Notes: generated by a model from the sequence alone, not told the origin. 64,000 nucleotides of DNA from Hymenobacter rubidus (GCF_016734815.1 NZ_JAERQF010000023.1:27967-91966), one strand, 5' to 3'. Positions 8,865-19,625 are shown, numbered from the stretch's first letter. Numbers and translations are program-made.

Positions 8865-9119
8865 TCAGGATTTGAACTGATACAGCCAGCCGAGCAATTC
8901 GTCAAAAACAGTCATGTTCAGCGTGTAGACCACAAATTGGCCCTGTTTCTGGCTCGTGACGAGGTCGGCCTGGCGCAGCAGGTCGAGGTGGTGGCTGATG
9001 GTGGGGGCGGAGAATTGGAATTGTTCGGCAATGGCCCCGGCCGTGGCGGGCCCGTTGCGCAGCCGCTCCAGAATGGCGCGCCGGGTGGGGTCGTTCAGGG
9101 CTTTGAAGAGGGCATTCAT
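8865..9119 (-). CDS. ArsR-family autorepressor, SdpR-like
   Basis: 84 residues, one winged-helix domain. MNALFKALNDPTRRAILERL is the typical N-terminus of ArsR/SdpR regulators, and the recognition helix is in FSAPTISHHLDLLRQADLV. There are no metal-binding Cys residues, so it is not a metal sensor. It is co-oriented with the sdpI-like gene, 30 bp apart. A palindrome TTTAG-N8-CTAAA lies 16 bp upstream of the ATG and suits autoregulation. Confidence 0.9.
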   Translation of the reverse strand: MNALFKALNDPTRRAILERLRNGPATAGAIAEQFQFSAPTISHHLDLLRQADLVTSQKQGQFVVYTLNMTVFDELLGWLYQFKS

Positions 9120-9134
9120 TCGGGTGATTCAATG

Positions 9135-9152
9135 TTTAGGCAAATGTCTAAA
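9135..9152. promoter_or_regulatory. Candidate operator for the SdpR-like regulator
   Basis: Inverted repeat TTTAG (9135-9139) / CTAAA (9148-9152) just upstream of the ATG at 9119. Its placement suits an ArsR-type operator overlapping the promoter. Confidence 0.5.
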
Positions 9153-9164
9153 TAAAATGGATAT

Positions 9165-9200
9165 AAAAAAGCGCGGCCCCTCAAAATGGAGCCGCGCCGA
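9165..9200 (-). terminator. Rho-independent terminator of the sigma-factor operon
   Basis: On the minus strand a GC-rich stem (GCGCGGC with its complement) is followed by a run of T. It lies directly after the stop of the gene ending at 9234. Confidence 0.8.
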
Positions 9201-9233
9201 TAAAATATTTCGAATACTATTTATAAAAGGCTG

Positions 9234-9614
9234 TTAGGCAGGTTGCTGGGCGGGAGATTCAGCAGCCTTTTCTGAAGCACGGCCCCAGGCGCTGCAGCGG
9301 CTACGCATTTGCTGGCGGAATTTTTCGCGGGCCTCGGGGCTGAGGTGTTCCATGCGGCCGGCCATGCGCTGCTGCCACTCGCGCCGCTTGCGGGCCCAGG
9401 CGGCCGACTTATTGCCCCCCGGCTTGAAGCCGAACAGAATGCGGCTCAGCAGCAGCAGGCCGTAGGTCTGCGGCAGGTTGATGCTTGGGAGATGGAATAG
9501 CTCCGGCATCAGCCAGTTCCAGAGGGCCTGGGTAACGAAGCCAATGACCACGAGGAAAAGCGCGGCAAAAAGAAAAAAACGGAGGCCGCGGAGCAGCCAG
9601 AATTTACGGTCCAT
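9234..9614 (-). CDS. Small membrane protein downstream of ECF sigma factor
   Basis: 126 residues with two predicted membrane helices (~8-34 and ~46-62) and a cytoplasmic tail rich in Arg, Lys and Glu (KRREWQQRMAGRMEHLSPEA). The tail looks helical and may form a coiled coil. It starts 27 bp after the sigma-factor gene and shares its terminator, so both are likely one transcript. Position would fit an anti-sigma or sensor partner, but there is no recognisable anti-sigma domain. Family not recognised. Confidence 0.72.
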   Translation of the reverse strand: MDRKFWLLRGLRFFLFAALFLVVIGFVTQALWNWLMPELFHLPSINLPQTYGLLLLSRILFGFKPGGNKSAAWARKRREWQQRMAGRMEHLSPEAREKFRQQMRSRCSAWGRASEKAAESPAQQPA

Positions 9615-9641
9615 GATAAGGGCGAAAATAACGGGAGGGAA

Positions 9642-10253
9642 TTAGTCGGTGAATAGCTCAGTGTAGAGCGTCTGCAGGCGCTTGCGCAGGTGCAACACGG
9701 CGTAGTGCTTGCGCGAAATCAGCGTTTTGAGCGGGACGCCGGTTTCTTCTTCCATTTCACGGAAGGTTTTGTCTTCCAGTTCGTGCCACACAAACACTTC
9801 GCGTTGGGCCACGGGCAGCTCGGCCAGCGCGTCGCTCAGGGCTTCCATGAGGGTTTCGCGCAACAGGCGGTTTTCGGGCGAGTCGTCGGGAGCGGGCAGC
9901 AGGTCGGCCAGCAGCAGGCCTTCGCCGTCGTCCGAAGCTTCGGCCGCGCCGAAAGCTTCTTCCAGACTCACCGGCCGCTTGCGGCGGTACAGGTCGGTGA
10001 TGCGGTTGCGGGCCACCCGAAAGAGCCAGGCCGCCGCCTGCTCCACGGGCTTGAGCAGCCGGTAGCTTTCCACTAGCTCGGCGAAGACATCCTGCAGGAG
10101 GTCTTCGGCCTCGGCTTCATCGGGAATGCGGCGCCGGATGAACTGCAGCAGCCGGGGCCGCTGCTGCTGCACAGCTTCGGCAATCTGGCGGTCTTGCTGC
10201 GAAGCCGACATCGGCAGGAGGGGAGTAGGGAGCGAAAGTGCCATGGTAGTCAT
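9642..10253 (-). CDS. ECF-type RNA polymerase sigma-70 factor
   Basis: 203 residues from the ATG at 10253. Region 2 is RPRLLQFIRRRI with EDLLQDVFAELVE, and the core-binding part AAWLFRVARNRITDLYRRK. Region 4 reads LPVAQREVFVWHELEDKTF, then MEEETGVPLKTLISRKHYA. Other possible starts are an upstream TTG at 10262 and ATGs at 10244 and 10211; the last (MSASQQD) also gives a complete domain. The co-transcribed small membrane gene follows. Target promoters unknown. Confidence 0.9.
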   Translation of the reverse strand: MTTMALSLPTPLLPMSASQQDRQIAEAVQQQRPRLLQFIRRRIPDEAEAEDLLQDVFAELVESYRLLKPVEQAAAWLFRVARNRITDLYRRKRPVSLEEAFGAAEASDDGEGLLLADLLPAPDDSPENRLLRETLMEALSDALAELPVAQREVFVWHELEDKTFREMEEETGVPLKTLISRKHYAVLHLRKRLQTLYTELFTD

Positions 10254-10315
10254 TCTGAGCAATCAGACGCCGGGCGCTCGAAAATACTTTAAGAATTTTT
10301 GGGCGAGCATCTAAA

Positions 10316-10422
10316 GAACGGTCATGCTGAGCGCAGCCGAAGCATCTCTACTGCGCAACTAATCCTATTGATTGGATTACTGCTGCGGGAGAGATGCTTC
10401 GACTGCGCTCAGCATGACGTTC
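10316..10422. repeat. Type-1 palindromic intergenic element, copy 3
   Basis: About 107 bp; arms GAACGGTCATGCTGAGCGCA and AGCATGACGTTC. It lies between the divergent sigma-factor gene and nuoK. Confidence 0.85.
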
Positions 10423-10525
10423 TAAATCATGTGTTGCTCGCAAAAATCAAACCCTGATTTTTCGTTTTTCAGGGTACCTTTGCCAGCCGGCCGGCTGCCT
10501 AATGCCCATTCGCCGGTTCTTCTGC

Positions 10526-10870
10526 ATGGACCCAACCGTTTCCCAGACCATTCCCGAAGTCATTCGGACCGTTCCGCTTCAGTACTACGTTTTCTTCGCC
10601 TCGGCCTTGTTTGCCATCGGCGTTACGGGCGTGCTGGTTCGGCGCAATGCCATCATTATTTTCATGTGCGTCGAGCTGATGCTCAACGCGGTGAACATTC
10701 TGCTGACGGCCTTCTCGGCCTACCGCGCCGACCCCAACGGGCAGGTTTTCGTGTTCTTCATCATGGCCGTGGCCGCCGCCGAGGTATCGGTCGGGCTGGG
10801 CATCATCGTCATGATTTACCGCAACTTCCAAACCACCGACGTCAACCTTTTGAGCCGCCTGAAGTGGTAA
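10526..10870 (+). CDS. nuoK: NADH-quinone oxidoreductase subunit K
   Basis: 114 residues with three membrane helices: PLQYYVFFASALFAIGVTGV, then NAIIIFMCVELMLNAVNILL with the conserved membrane Glu of this subunit, then FVFFIMAVAAAEVSVGLGII with the second conserved Glu. Belongs to the membrane arm of complex I. The ATG at 10526 is preferred over 10502, which adds only MPIRRFFC. nuoL follows on the same strand 135 bp on, separated by a type-1 repeat. The other nuo genes that normally precede nuoK are not adjacent: upstream is an unrelated divergent sigma-factor gene. Confidence 0.95.
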   Translation: MDPTVSQTIPEVIRTVPLQYYVFFASALFAIGVTGVLVRRNAIIIFMCVELMLNAVNILLTAFSAYRADPNGQVFVFFIMAVAAAEVSVGLGIIVMIYRNFQTTDVNLLSRLKW

Positions 10871-10886
10871 TGCCAAGTTATAAAAG

Positions 10887-10980
10887 GCCGTCATGCTGAG
10901 CGCAGCCGAAGCATCTCTACTGCGCAAGTAAATGAATTACTGTTGCACGCGAGATGCTTCGGCTGCGCTCAGCATGACGT
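10887..10980. repeat. Type-1 palindromic intergenic element, copy 4
   Basis: About 94 bp with a shortened loop, lying between nuoK and nuoL. Its right arm contains an ATG in frame with nuoL that falsely extends that reading frame. Confidence 0.85.
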
Positions 10981-11005
10981 TCAGTTTGTTAGCATAAATA
11001 ACTCC

Positions 11006-12958
<1,953 letters not shown>

Positions 12959-13305
12959 ACCGATTCGTGCTGCCCCGTCTCACCAAAAGAAAACGCCACC
13001 CGCCGAATGCGGGTGGCGTTTTCTTTTGGCGGCTATTTCTTCACTGCCGTTCCAAAACGGTGCCCTATCTAAAACGCGAGTAGAATGAGCCAACCACCTT
13101 GCTGACCCATCAATTGCAGTGAGATAAATCGCATCAGTTATTTCTTATAAATAACTGATTAACAGATTTTTAATTAAATAAATTTATAAAACCAGTAACT
13201 GGAGACAGCAACTTTTTTAGGTAGGAGGGGTATAGGAGCACATCCAAAACAGGACTCCTGACCTGCGAGGACTTGTGCATCTATTCCCACCATCTCATAA
13301 GAAAT
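12959..13305. other. Intergenic region between nuoL and ompA-like gene
   Basis: 347 bp. It holds the nuoL terminator; from about 13080 it becomes strongly AT-rich (TAATTAAATAAATTTATAAA near 13170), unlike the rest of the window. This is a likely promoter and leader for the OmpA gene, although no exact TAnnTTTG box was found. Confidence 0.6.
12984..13027. terminator. Rho-independent terminator after nuoL
   Basis: AAAAGAAAACGCCACCCGC and its exact complement around a short loop, with A and T flanks. Confidence 0.92.
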
Positions 13306-14925
13306 ATGTCTTTAAAACCTCAACTCCTTCAGGGCTTGGCGTTGGCAACTGTTGTGCTTAGTAGCACGGCGCCTTCGGCTCAGGCCCAAACGGCTGACAA
13401 AAAAACTGCTCTTAGCGGCTGGGTCAGCTCCTTGCAATACGCCGGTAACCAAGGCTCCGACTTCTGGAACCGCAGCGGCGTCGATATTGAAGTTGGGGGC
13501 GGCGGCGGCATCACGCGCTACCTCTCGCCATCGTTCGACCTGGGCGTGTACGGCAACTACGAGACGTACAAGTTTTCCGGCAGCTTCAACAGCACCCCCG
13601 CCAACTTCGAAGCGCGGACTGGCATGATTGACCTGGGGCTGAAGCTGAAGCTGAACAACGGTAAAATCCTCAAGGAAAATTCGTTCATCCAGCCCTACCT
13701 GATGGCCGGCCCGGGCCTGTTTCTAACGAACAGCACCGGTACGGTGAAAGCCCCTGGCCAGGCCGTATCGACTCCTTTCTTCCGGCAGATTCGGCGGGGC
13801 GAAGTGTATGGCGCCGCCGGCCTGCGCTTCCGCTTGTCGCCCTCGGTGTTTGCCGACTTGCAGACCGGCTACCACTACCCCTTCAGCGACGAGGTGGACG
13901 GCGTGGTGCAAAACGAGTCGGATAGCCGCAACGACCGGTTCTTACTGCACCAGGTAGGCATTACGGTGGCCTTTGGGCAGATGAAGGACGAGGACAAAGA
14001 CGGCGTTTCGGACAAGAAGGACAAATGCCCCGGCACCCCGGCTGGCGTGGCCGTGGACCCCAACGGCTGCCCGCTGGATAAGGACGGCGACGGCGTGCCC
14101 GACTACCAGGATAAGTGCCCCGACGTGAAAGGCGTGGCTGCCCTGCAGGGCTGCCCCGACCGCGACGGTGACGGCGTAACCGATGCCGACGACGCTTGCC
14201 CCGACACCCCCGGCAAGGCCGAGCTACGCGGCTGCCCCGACGCCGACAACGACGGCGTGATTGACCAGAACGATAAGTGCCCCGGCACCCCCGCCGGCGT
14301 GCGCGTCGATGCCAGCGGCTGCCCGCTCGACCGCGACGGTGACGGCGTCCCCGACTACCAGGACCGTTGCCCCGACCGCGCCGGCCCGGCCAGCAACAAA
14401 GGCTGCCCGGAGGTGAAAGCCGAAACCAAAAAGCGCCTGCAAGAAGCCACGAAGTACATCAACTTCGAGTTCAACAAGGCCGTGCTGTTGCCCAGCTCGT
14501 ACCCCACGCTGAAGGACCTGGCCGCCGTAATGACTGAGTACCCCGACTACACGCTGAGCATTGCCGGCCACACCGACAGCAAAGGCGACGACAACTACAA
14601 CCTGCGCCTCTCCGACGACCGCGCGGCTTCGGCCCGTACCTACATGCTGAGCCAGGCCGTGCCCGCTGACCGCATTGTGTCGCATGGTTTCGGCGAAACC
14701 AAGCCGATTGCCGACAACGCCACCGATGCCGGCCGCGCCGTGAACCGTCGCGTGGAATTCGACCTCTACCTCACCGGCGACCCCAACTCGGCCGAAGTGA
14801 AGTACGGCCCGGCCCCGACCATCCAGCCCGAACCGGTGAAAGCCGCCCCGGTGAAAAAGGCTCCGGCCAAGAAAGCCCCGGCGCGCAAGGCGCCGGTGAA
14901 AAAAGCCCCCGCCAAGCGCAAGTAG
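13306..14925 (+). CDS. OmpA-family outer membrane protein with thrombospondin type-3 repeats
   Basis: 539 residues. Signal peptide at 1-32 (cleavage near AQAQ). Residues ~35-215 form an eight-strand-type barrel. Residues ~225-370 are acidic calcium-binding TSP3 repeats (DKDGDGVPDYQDKCPD and similar, five or six units). Residues ~375-485 form the peptidoglycan-binding OmpA domain with AGHTDSKGDDNYNLRLSDDR. The last 35 residues are a Lys/Ala/Pro tail of KKAPAKKAPARKAP type. Anchors the outer membrane to peptidoglycan. The ATG at 13306 is chosen for the signal peptide. Own terminator follows. Confidence 0.93.
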   Translation: MSLKPQLLQGLALATVVLSSTAPSAQAQTADKKTALSGWVSSLQYAGNQGSDFWNRSGVDIEVGGGGGITRYLSPSFDLGVYGNYETYKFSGSFNSTPANFEARTGMIDLGLKLKLNNGKILKENSFIQPYLMAGPGLFLTNSTGTVKAPGQAVSTPFFRQIRRGEVYGAAGLRFRLSPSVFADLQTGYHYPFSDEVDGVVQNESDSRNDRFLLHQVGITVAFGQMKDEDKDGVSDKKDKCPGTPAGVAVDPNGCPLDKDGDGVPDYQDKCPDVKGVAALQGCPDRDGDGVTDADDACPDTPGKAELRGCPDADNDGVIDQNDKCPGTPAGVRVDASGCPLDRDGDGVPDYQDRCPDRAGPASNKGCPEVKAETKKRLQEATKYINFEFNKAVLLPSSYPTLKDLAAVMTEYPDYTLSIAGHTDSKGDDNYNLRLSDDRAASARTYMLSQAVPADRIVSHGFGETKPIADNATDAGRAVNRRVEFDLYLTGDPNSAEVKYGPAPTIQPEPVKAAPVKKAPAKKAPARKAPVKKAPAKRK

Positions 14926-14942
14926 CCGACGAGCCTAAACAA

Positions 14943-14979
14943 GCAAAAAGGCCTGCTCTCAACGAGCAGGCCTTTTTTG
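14943..14979. terminator. Rho-independent terminator after the OmpA gene
   Basis: CAAAAAGGCCTGCTC / GAGCAGGCCTTTTTTG stem between convergent genes. Confidence 0.92.
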
Positions 14980-15027
14980 TGTCCACTGGCTGCGTTCCAT
15001 CGCGCCCCGTCCGCCAGCACTTGGCGT

Positions 15028-17766
15028 TTAAAATGCCGAATACGTTACGGCCAGGTAATACAGCCCGCCCACGCTCGGCCCACCGAGGTAGGACACATAG
15101 TAGTTATTGAGCACGTTGCTGGCACCCAGCTTGAAGCGCACCTGCGCAACGGGCACGGCGTAGCTCAGCTGAGCATCGAGCGTATGATAACCGGGTACGT
15201 CGCCATTCACCAGAAAGGTCTGGGAATAGTAGCCCTGCTGCCAGCGGTAATGGAGGCCAAATCCGAAGTTGCGGTAGGCGTTTTCATTGCCCAGACTCAG
15301 GTTGTAGGCCCAGCGCGGAGTATTGAACCCGTCTTCTAGGCCGTCGCCGTTTTCGGTGCGGTCGAGGCGGGTGTAGGTGGTATTGGCCCCAATGAGGTAG
15401 CCGCGGCCCACCTCATAGCGCAGGCCGGCCGAGCCGCCGTAGTTGTACACCTGGCTTTGCGAGTTGGTCCAGAGGCGGTAGCGGGCCTGGCCGGTGCGGG
15501 CATTCAGGGCCGTGGCAATGGAGTTGAGGTCGGTGCCGGTGTTGAGGGGCTGGCCGGCGGTGGTTTGCGGCACGTAGGCCTCCACTTGGGCAATAAAGTC
15601 GCGGTAGGAATTGTAGTAGAAATCCACATCGAACACCAGCCGACCAGTGGGGCCAAAAGCCGCCTTGTAGCCGATTTCAAACGAGCGGATGTACTCCGGT
15701 TTGAGGTAGGTGTAAGGGTTTTTGACCAGCATATTCTGATTCTGGGCAATGGCCTGCTGGCGCTTCTGGGCTGCCGTGGCCGAGGAGGTATTAGCGTTGA
15801 TGCTGGCCGTAACGGCGTTATTGAACGCATCAATACTCGTGCGCAAATAGCTGTTCTCAAACACCCCATCCGACATCACGCGCAGCCCGCCGATGCGTTT
15901 CACCTGCCCGCTGTTTACGTTCGAGAAGCCCTCGAACAAGCTCGGGAAACGGTAGCCGCTCTGGTAGCTGACGCGGAAATTCTGCCGCTGCGTGGGCGAG
16001 AAAACGGCCGTGAAGCGCGGGTTGAATTGGGTAGCGAAGTAGTCGTTTTTGTCGATTCGCAGCGTGGCGGTGAAGCGCAGCTTGTCGGCCAGAAACCGGC
16101 CACCGGCCTGCACGAAACCGCCCGTTTTCGAGTAAGTCAGGTTGTCGGTGAGCGGGTCTTTGCCGGGGTTGGGGTTGATGAAATAGTTGCCGTCGGGCAC
16201 CACAATGTAGGTGCGGTGGTCGGCGCCGGCCAGCAGGTCGAGGCTGGCGGGCAGGGCGCGGCCGCTGCGGCGTAGCGCCTCGGCAATGTTCACCTGGGCC
16301 TCGCCGTGGAGCAGGTCGGCGCGCACGCGCAGGGCCGCGCCCACGTCCCAGTTGTTGATGCCCTGCAGCTCACTCAGGCGCTGGTTGAAGGCGTCGGTAC
16401 CGGGCTGCGGGCGGCCGGCGTCGGCGGCGGTGCGGGCGGTGGCGTGGGCGGTGGCCACGGGCTGGCCAGCGGCTACGGCGGCGTTCCAGGCCCCCGCATA
16501 GTCGGTGTTCCACTGCGCGTCGGGCTTGAAGCTGCGGTCGATGTTCTCGCCCATCGAGCGCAGGTTGTAGCTCTGGCCGGTGTTTTCCTGGGTGAGGTAG
16601 GCGCGGGCCTGCACCACGGGCGTGGTGAGCGTGAGGGCGTGCTGCTGCAGGCGGTAGTCCTGCAGGCGGAAGCGGTTTGAGCGCTGGTACACGTTGCCGA
16701 ACCCGGCCACGCGGTAGGTATAGGTCAGCTCCGTGCCGGGCCGGAAGCGGTAGTGCAGCGCCGCATCAGCCTTAAGGCTCTTGAGGGTATAATCCACCAA
16801 GTCCCGCTCGTCGTAGCCGGTGCGCGCCACCGAATACTGCTTGCCGCCCAGCGTGAGCGTGCTCCGGTCCGACGACTCGTTGCCGTAGCGGTTCACCTGG
16901 TCCGGGGCCGGGTTGTCGGCCCCGAACAAGCCGGTCGTGGCGTTGCCGTTGGCGTTGAGGTCGGTCTGGTCGTTGGCAATCCAGTCGTAGGCCCGCAGGT
17001 ACGTGGCGTTGATTTTAAAAGCGAGCTTATTGGCCACCAGTACCTTGGCGTAGCGCAAGCTGGTTTCGGAATAGATTTTTTCCGGCGAGCTGCCCGCTCC
17101 AAACGGCTTTACATTCGGGTCGTTCATGTGGTTGATGCCGGTTTGCTGCCGCACGCTCAGCCCCTGCGAATTGAACGGGTTTTTCGTCTGAAAATTCGCC
17201 AGCCCGTTGATGGCGTTCAGCCCGTATAGCGCCGAGGCCGTGCCCGGCACAATTTCTACCGAGCCAATGTCCAAATCGCTCGGTCCGAGCATATTCCCAA
17301 TTGGCCCGCCGATGTGCGGCGCCTGATTGTCAACCCCGTCCACCAGCTGGGCAAAGCGCACGTTGGTGGTGTTGGTAAAGCCCCGGGCGTTAATTACCTT
17401 GAAACCCAGGCTGGGCGTAATCACCTGTACGCCCTTCAGGTGCTCAATGGCATCGAAGAACGACGGCGCGGGCGTGAGCCGCAGGGCGCGCGGGTTGAGC
17501 TTTTCCACCGTCACCGGCGACTGCAAAAAGCTTTCCTCTGCCCGCGATGCCGACACGACGACTTCTTCCAAACCCACGTTTTTGCGGGTGGTGTCCGCCG
17601 GGGCAGTGGGTTGGGCCCCGGCGATTTGGGGCCGGCCTAGCACTGCCAGTGAAACTACTGAGAGGCAGAAGCCGCGGCGGGCAGCGGGAGGAGCAGGAAG
17701 TTTCAAACGGGCAAAAGTGAAGTTTCGTTGTATTGGCGAAGATATAACGCTTCGCGGCTTACTCAA
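15028..17766 (-). CDS. TonB-dependent outer membrane receptor
   Basis: About 912 residues. EEVVVSASRAEESFLQSPVT starts the plug domain (~residue 67), followed by the usual ALYGLNAINGLANFQTKNPF in the plug core and a large barrel ending in an aromatic residue (YLAVTYSAF). No carboxypeptidase-like domain, so it is not a SusC type. There is no ATG before the signal peptide. The frame opens with TTG at 17766, overlapping the stop of the ModE-like gene as TTGA. A second TTG at 17706 gives a better signal peptide (MKLPAPPAARRGFCLSVVSL, cleavage near AGAQ). The coupling to a ModE-like regulator suggests oxyanion or metal-complex uptake, but this is inference. Confidence 0.88.
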   Translation of the reverse strand: MSKPRSVISSPIQRNFTFARLKLPAPPAARRGFCLSVVSLAVLGRPQIAGAQPTAPADTTRKNVGLEEVVVSASRAEESFLQSPVTVEKLNPRALRLTPAPSFFDAIEHLKGVQVITPSLGFKVINARGFTNTTNVRFAQLVDGVDNQAPHIGGPIGNMLGPSDLDIGSVEIVPGTASALYGLNAINGLANFQTKNPFNSQGLSVRQQTGINHMNDPNVKPFGAGSSPEKIYSETSLRYAKVLVANKLAFKINATYLRAYDWIANDQTDLNANGNATTGLFGADNPAPDQVNRYGNESSDRSTLTLGGKQYSVARTGYDERDLVDYTLKSLKADAALHYRFRPGTELTYTYRVAGFGNVYQRSNRFRLQDYRLQQHALTLTTPVVQARAYLTQENTGQSYNLRSMGENIDRSFKPDAQWNTDYAGAWNAAVAAGQPVATAHATARTAADAGRPQPGTDAFNQRLSELQGINNWDVGAALRVRADLLHGEAQVNIAEALRRSGRALPASLDLLAGADHRTYIVVPDGNYFINPNPGKDPLTDNLTYSKTGGFVQAGGRFLADKLRFTATLRIDKNDYFATQFNPRFTAVFSPTQRQNFRVSYQSGYRFPSLFEGFSNVNSGQVKRIGGLRVMSDGVFENSYLRTSIDAFNNAVTASINANTSSATAAQKRQQAIAQNQNMLVKNPYTYLKPEYIRSFEIGYKAAFGPTGRLVFDVDFYYNSYRDFIAQVEAYVPQTTAGQPLNTGTDLNSIATALNARTGQARYRLWTNSQSQVYNYGGSAGLRYEVGRGYLIGANTTYTRLDRTENGDGLEDGFNTPRWAYNLSLGNENAYRNFGFGLHYRWQQGYYSQTFLVNGDVPGYHTLDAQLSYAVPVAQVRFKLGASNVLNNYYVSYLGGPSVGGLYYLAVTYSAF

Positions 17767-18125
17767 CTTCCTTGCAGATGCTTTGTTTCGAGCGCCATAA
17801 ATTCCTGAAACCGCGCCTGTAGGGCTTTAAACGCCACAACAGCTTCCTGCCCGGCCTCCGTTACAGCGGCCCCGCCGCCTTTGCTGCCGCCGGTTTGGGT
17901 GGCGACCAGTGGGCTGGCGGCCTGCGCATTCATGGAGCTCACCAGGTCCCAGGCCCGCTTGTAAGACATGCCCATGGCCTGCGCCGCCTTCGAGATGGAG
18001 CCCAGCGCGGCAATCTGTTCCAGTAGCTCCAGCCGCCCAATGCCGAGGAAGCGGCCGTCCTCGGTTTCGAGCCACAAGCGGCCGTTGAGGCGGTAGGTTT
18101 TGGTGGGCAGGAGCAAGGTTTTCAT
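17763..18125 (-). CDS. ModE-like winged-helix regulator (N-terminal domain only)
   Basis: 120 residues, the DNA-binding domain of ModE/LysR type: FLGIGRLELLEQIAALGSIS, then KAAQAMGMSYKRAWDLVSSM and TGGSKGGGAAVTEAG. It lacks the molybdate-binding MOP domains of E. coli ModE, as is common in Bacteroidota. The ATG at 18125 (MKTLLLPTKT) is preferred over a frame extending to 18323 through repeats and the next gene. Its stop overlaps the start of the TonB receptor gene, so the pair is an operon with likely translational coupling. Confidence 0.85.
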   Translation of the reverse strand: MKTLLLPTKTYRLNGRLWLETEDGRFLGIGRLELLEQIAALGSISKAAQAMGMSYKRAWDLVSSMNAQAASPLVATQTGGSKGGGAAVTEAGQEAVVAFKALQARFQEFMALETKHLQGS

Positions 18126-18140
18126 GGGGCAAGTATACGC

Positions 18141-18214
18141 GTAGCGCGGACTCGTGGGAGTCCGCGCATTGATGCACCATTCGCCCAGGCGCGGACGCGC
18201 AGAGTCCACGCTAC
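18141..18214. repeat. Inverted repeat around the 3' end of the DUF72 gene
   Basis: GTAGCGCGGACTC at 18141-18153 is inverted at 18202-18214 (GAGTCCACGCTAC, one mismatch). Inside it a tighter hairpin lies at 18144-18167 (GCGCGGACTC / GAGTCCGCGC). The stop codon of the DUF72 gene lies within the right arm. Confidence 0.7.
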
Positions 18215-18945
18215 ACCATCTGCTGCATCTGGCGGGCGTTTTCGACGCCCACGGCCCCGATGCCATTGTTGAAAAACAGGTACACTGCGCGCACGTTTTG
18301 AGCGGCCTTGATTTCGGCGGCAATGCGGGCCAGAAATCCCGGACTATAAGGCGATTTATACAGCTCCGGCACGCCGTGGAAGCGGTAATACACCGTGTCG
18401 GTATTGGCCACTACCTCATCGGGCAGCTCCAGGGGCGGCGGGTAGCTCTGGCCCACGAACGCAATGCCGTGCCGGGCCAGGATGCGCTGCACCTCGCCAT
18501 CCCACCAGCTGGGGTGGCGAAACTCGACCACGTTTTGGAACGCCGGGTCGAGGCTGTCGAGCAGGCGGTGGAGCAGTTCGTCGGTGTAGGCGGCTTTGGG
18601 CGGAAGCTGGAAGAGCACGGGGCCCAGTTTTTCCTTCAGCCCCTCGGCCACGGTGCCGTAAAAATCGGCCAGAATGGGCTGGGCTTCGGCGTTGAATTTC
18701 TTGTAATGCGTCACCTGGCGCGGCGCTTTCACGGCGAAGCGAAAGCCAGGCGGACTCTGCGCGTACCAGGTTTCGAAGGCCTTCAGTTCCGGCATGCGGT
18801 AGAAGGTCACGTTCAGCTCCAGCGTGTTAAACTGGGTGCAGTAGTAGGCAAACCACTTGCGCGGCGGCAAGTCGGCAGGGTAAAAAATGCCTTTCCAGTC
18901 GCGGAAGGAAAACCCGGAACAGCCGATGTATATAGCCACGTTCAT
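18211..18945 (-). CDS. DUF72 domain-containing protein
   Basis: 244 residues. MNVAIYIGCSGFSFRDWKGI is the standard N-terminus of DUF72 proteins, which fold as TIM barrels related to xylose isomerase and AP endonuclease. Other conserved blocks are ELNVTFYRMP, FRFAVKAPR, LGPVLFQLPP, VEFRHPSWW and YYRFHG. No activity is established for the family. The C-terminus (ENARQMQQMV) runs straight into an inverted repeat containing the stop codon. The gene is divergent from the truncated acyltransferase, 17 bp apart. Confidence 0.9.
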   Translation of the reverse strand: MNVAIYIGCSGFSFRDWKGIFYPADLPPRKWFAYYCTQFNTLELNVTFYRMPELKAFETWYAQSPPGFRFAVKAPRQVTHYKKFNAEAQPILADFYGTVAEGLKEKLGPVLFQLPPKAAYTDELLHRLLDSLDPAFQNVVEFRHPSWWDGEVQRILARHGIAFVGQSYPPPLELPDEVVANTDTVYYRFHGVPELYKSPYSPGFLARIAAEIKAAQNVRAVYLFFNNGIGAVGVENARQMQQMV

Positions 18946-18962
18946 AGCTTGTAAAATGAAAA

Positions 18963-19544
18963 ATGCAGACCAGCAGCCATACGTGCAAAGGCGCCGAAGC
19001 GACGCTGCCGCTGCTGCTGCGCCGGGAGCAGCCGTGGCACGGCTTTTTTGGCTCGTTCAATTTTCTGTTTCAATTTACTTACCTGGGGCGGGCCGTCGAG
19101 TTTTTCGTGGGGGCGGCACTGGCCGGGCTGCTGCCGCGTGGGCTGCCCGTAGCCCCGCCGCACGGCCCGACCTACGCCGGCCTGGCGGGCATGCTGCTGT
19201 GCCTGGGCGGCCTGAGCTTGCTGCACGGCCCAGCCATTGGGGCGTTCGGGGTGCTGACTCCGGCGGGCATGTTGCTCAACAGCGTGGCCCTGCCGCTGCT
19301 GGGCAGGCCGCCGCTGGTGCTGCTGGGCAAAAGCTCCTACGCGTTCTACCTCATCCACATGGGCGTGGGGCAGCAGTTGCTGCGCGGACACCTGCCCAAT
19401 CCCGTGCTGCCCCTGCTGCTCCTCTATGGCGCGTCCATCCTGTTATATTGGCTGGTAGAAGAACCGCTCAACAAGTGGTTCCGGCGCGTGCTGGGCCGGG
19501 CCCGGCCAACTCCGCTACGGGCCAATTCGCCGCTGGGCAGTTGA
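18963..19544 (+). pseudogene. Truncated acyltransferase 3-family protein (C-terminal half only)
   Basis: 193 residues. The C-terminal part, LLGKSSYAFYLIHMGVGQQL with LLYWLVEEPLNKWFRR, is the usual end of acyltransferase-3 (OafA/YrhL) membrane proteins. These are normally 350-400 residues and begin with a helix carrying a catalytic His and Arg; that half is absent. Hydrophobic segments start only at ~residue 28 (SFNFLFQFTYLGRAVEFF). The start lies 17 bp from the divergent DUF72 gene, so the 5' half was probably lost in a deletion or rearrangement. It could still make a membrane fragment but is unlikely to be active. Confidence 0.7.
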
Positions 19545-19625
19545 AAGTTAACAGTGAAAGCAACCGGGATTGTTAACTTTTAACTGTCCTCAAAAGCCAT
19601 ACAAAACCGAAAATAGCCTTGCGTT

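Noticed and set aside
10943..11005. N-terminal extension of NuoL
   Set aside because: The ATG is part of the right arm of a type-1 repeat.
18126..18323. N-terminal extension of the ModE-like regulator
   Set aside because: Runs through an inverted repeat and the 3' part of the DUF72 gene; Cys/Pro/Arg-rich and not family-like.
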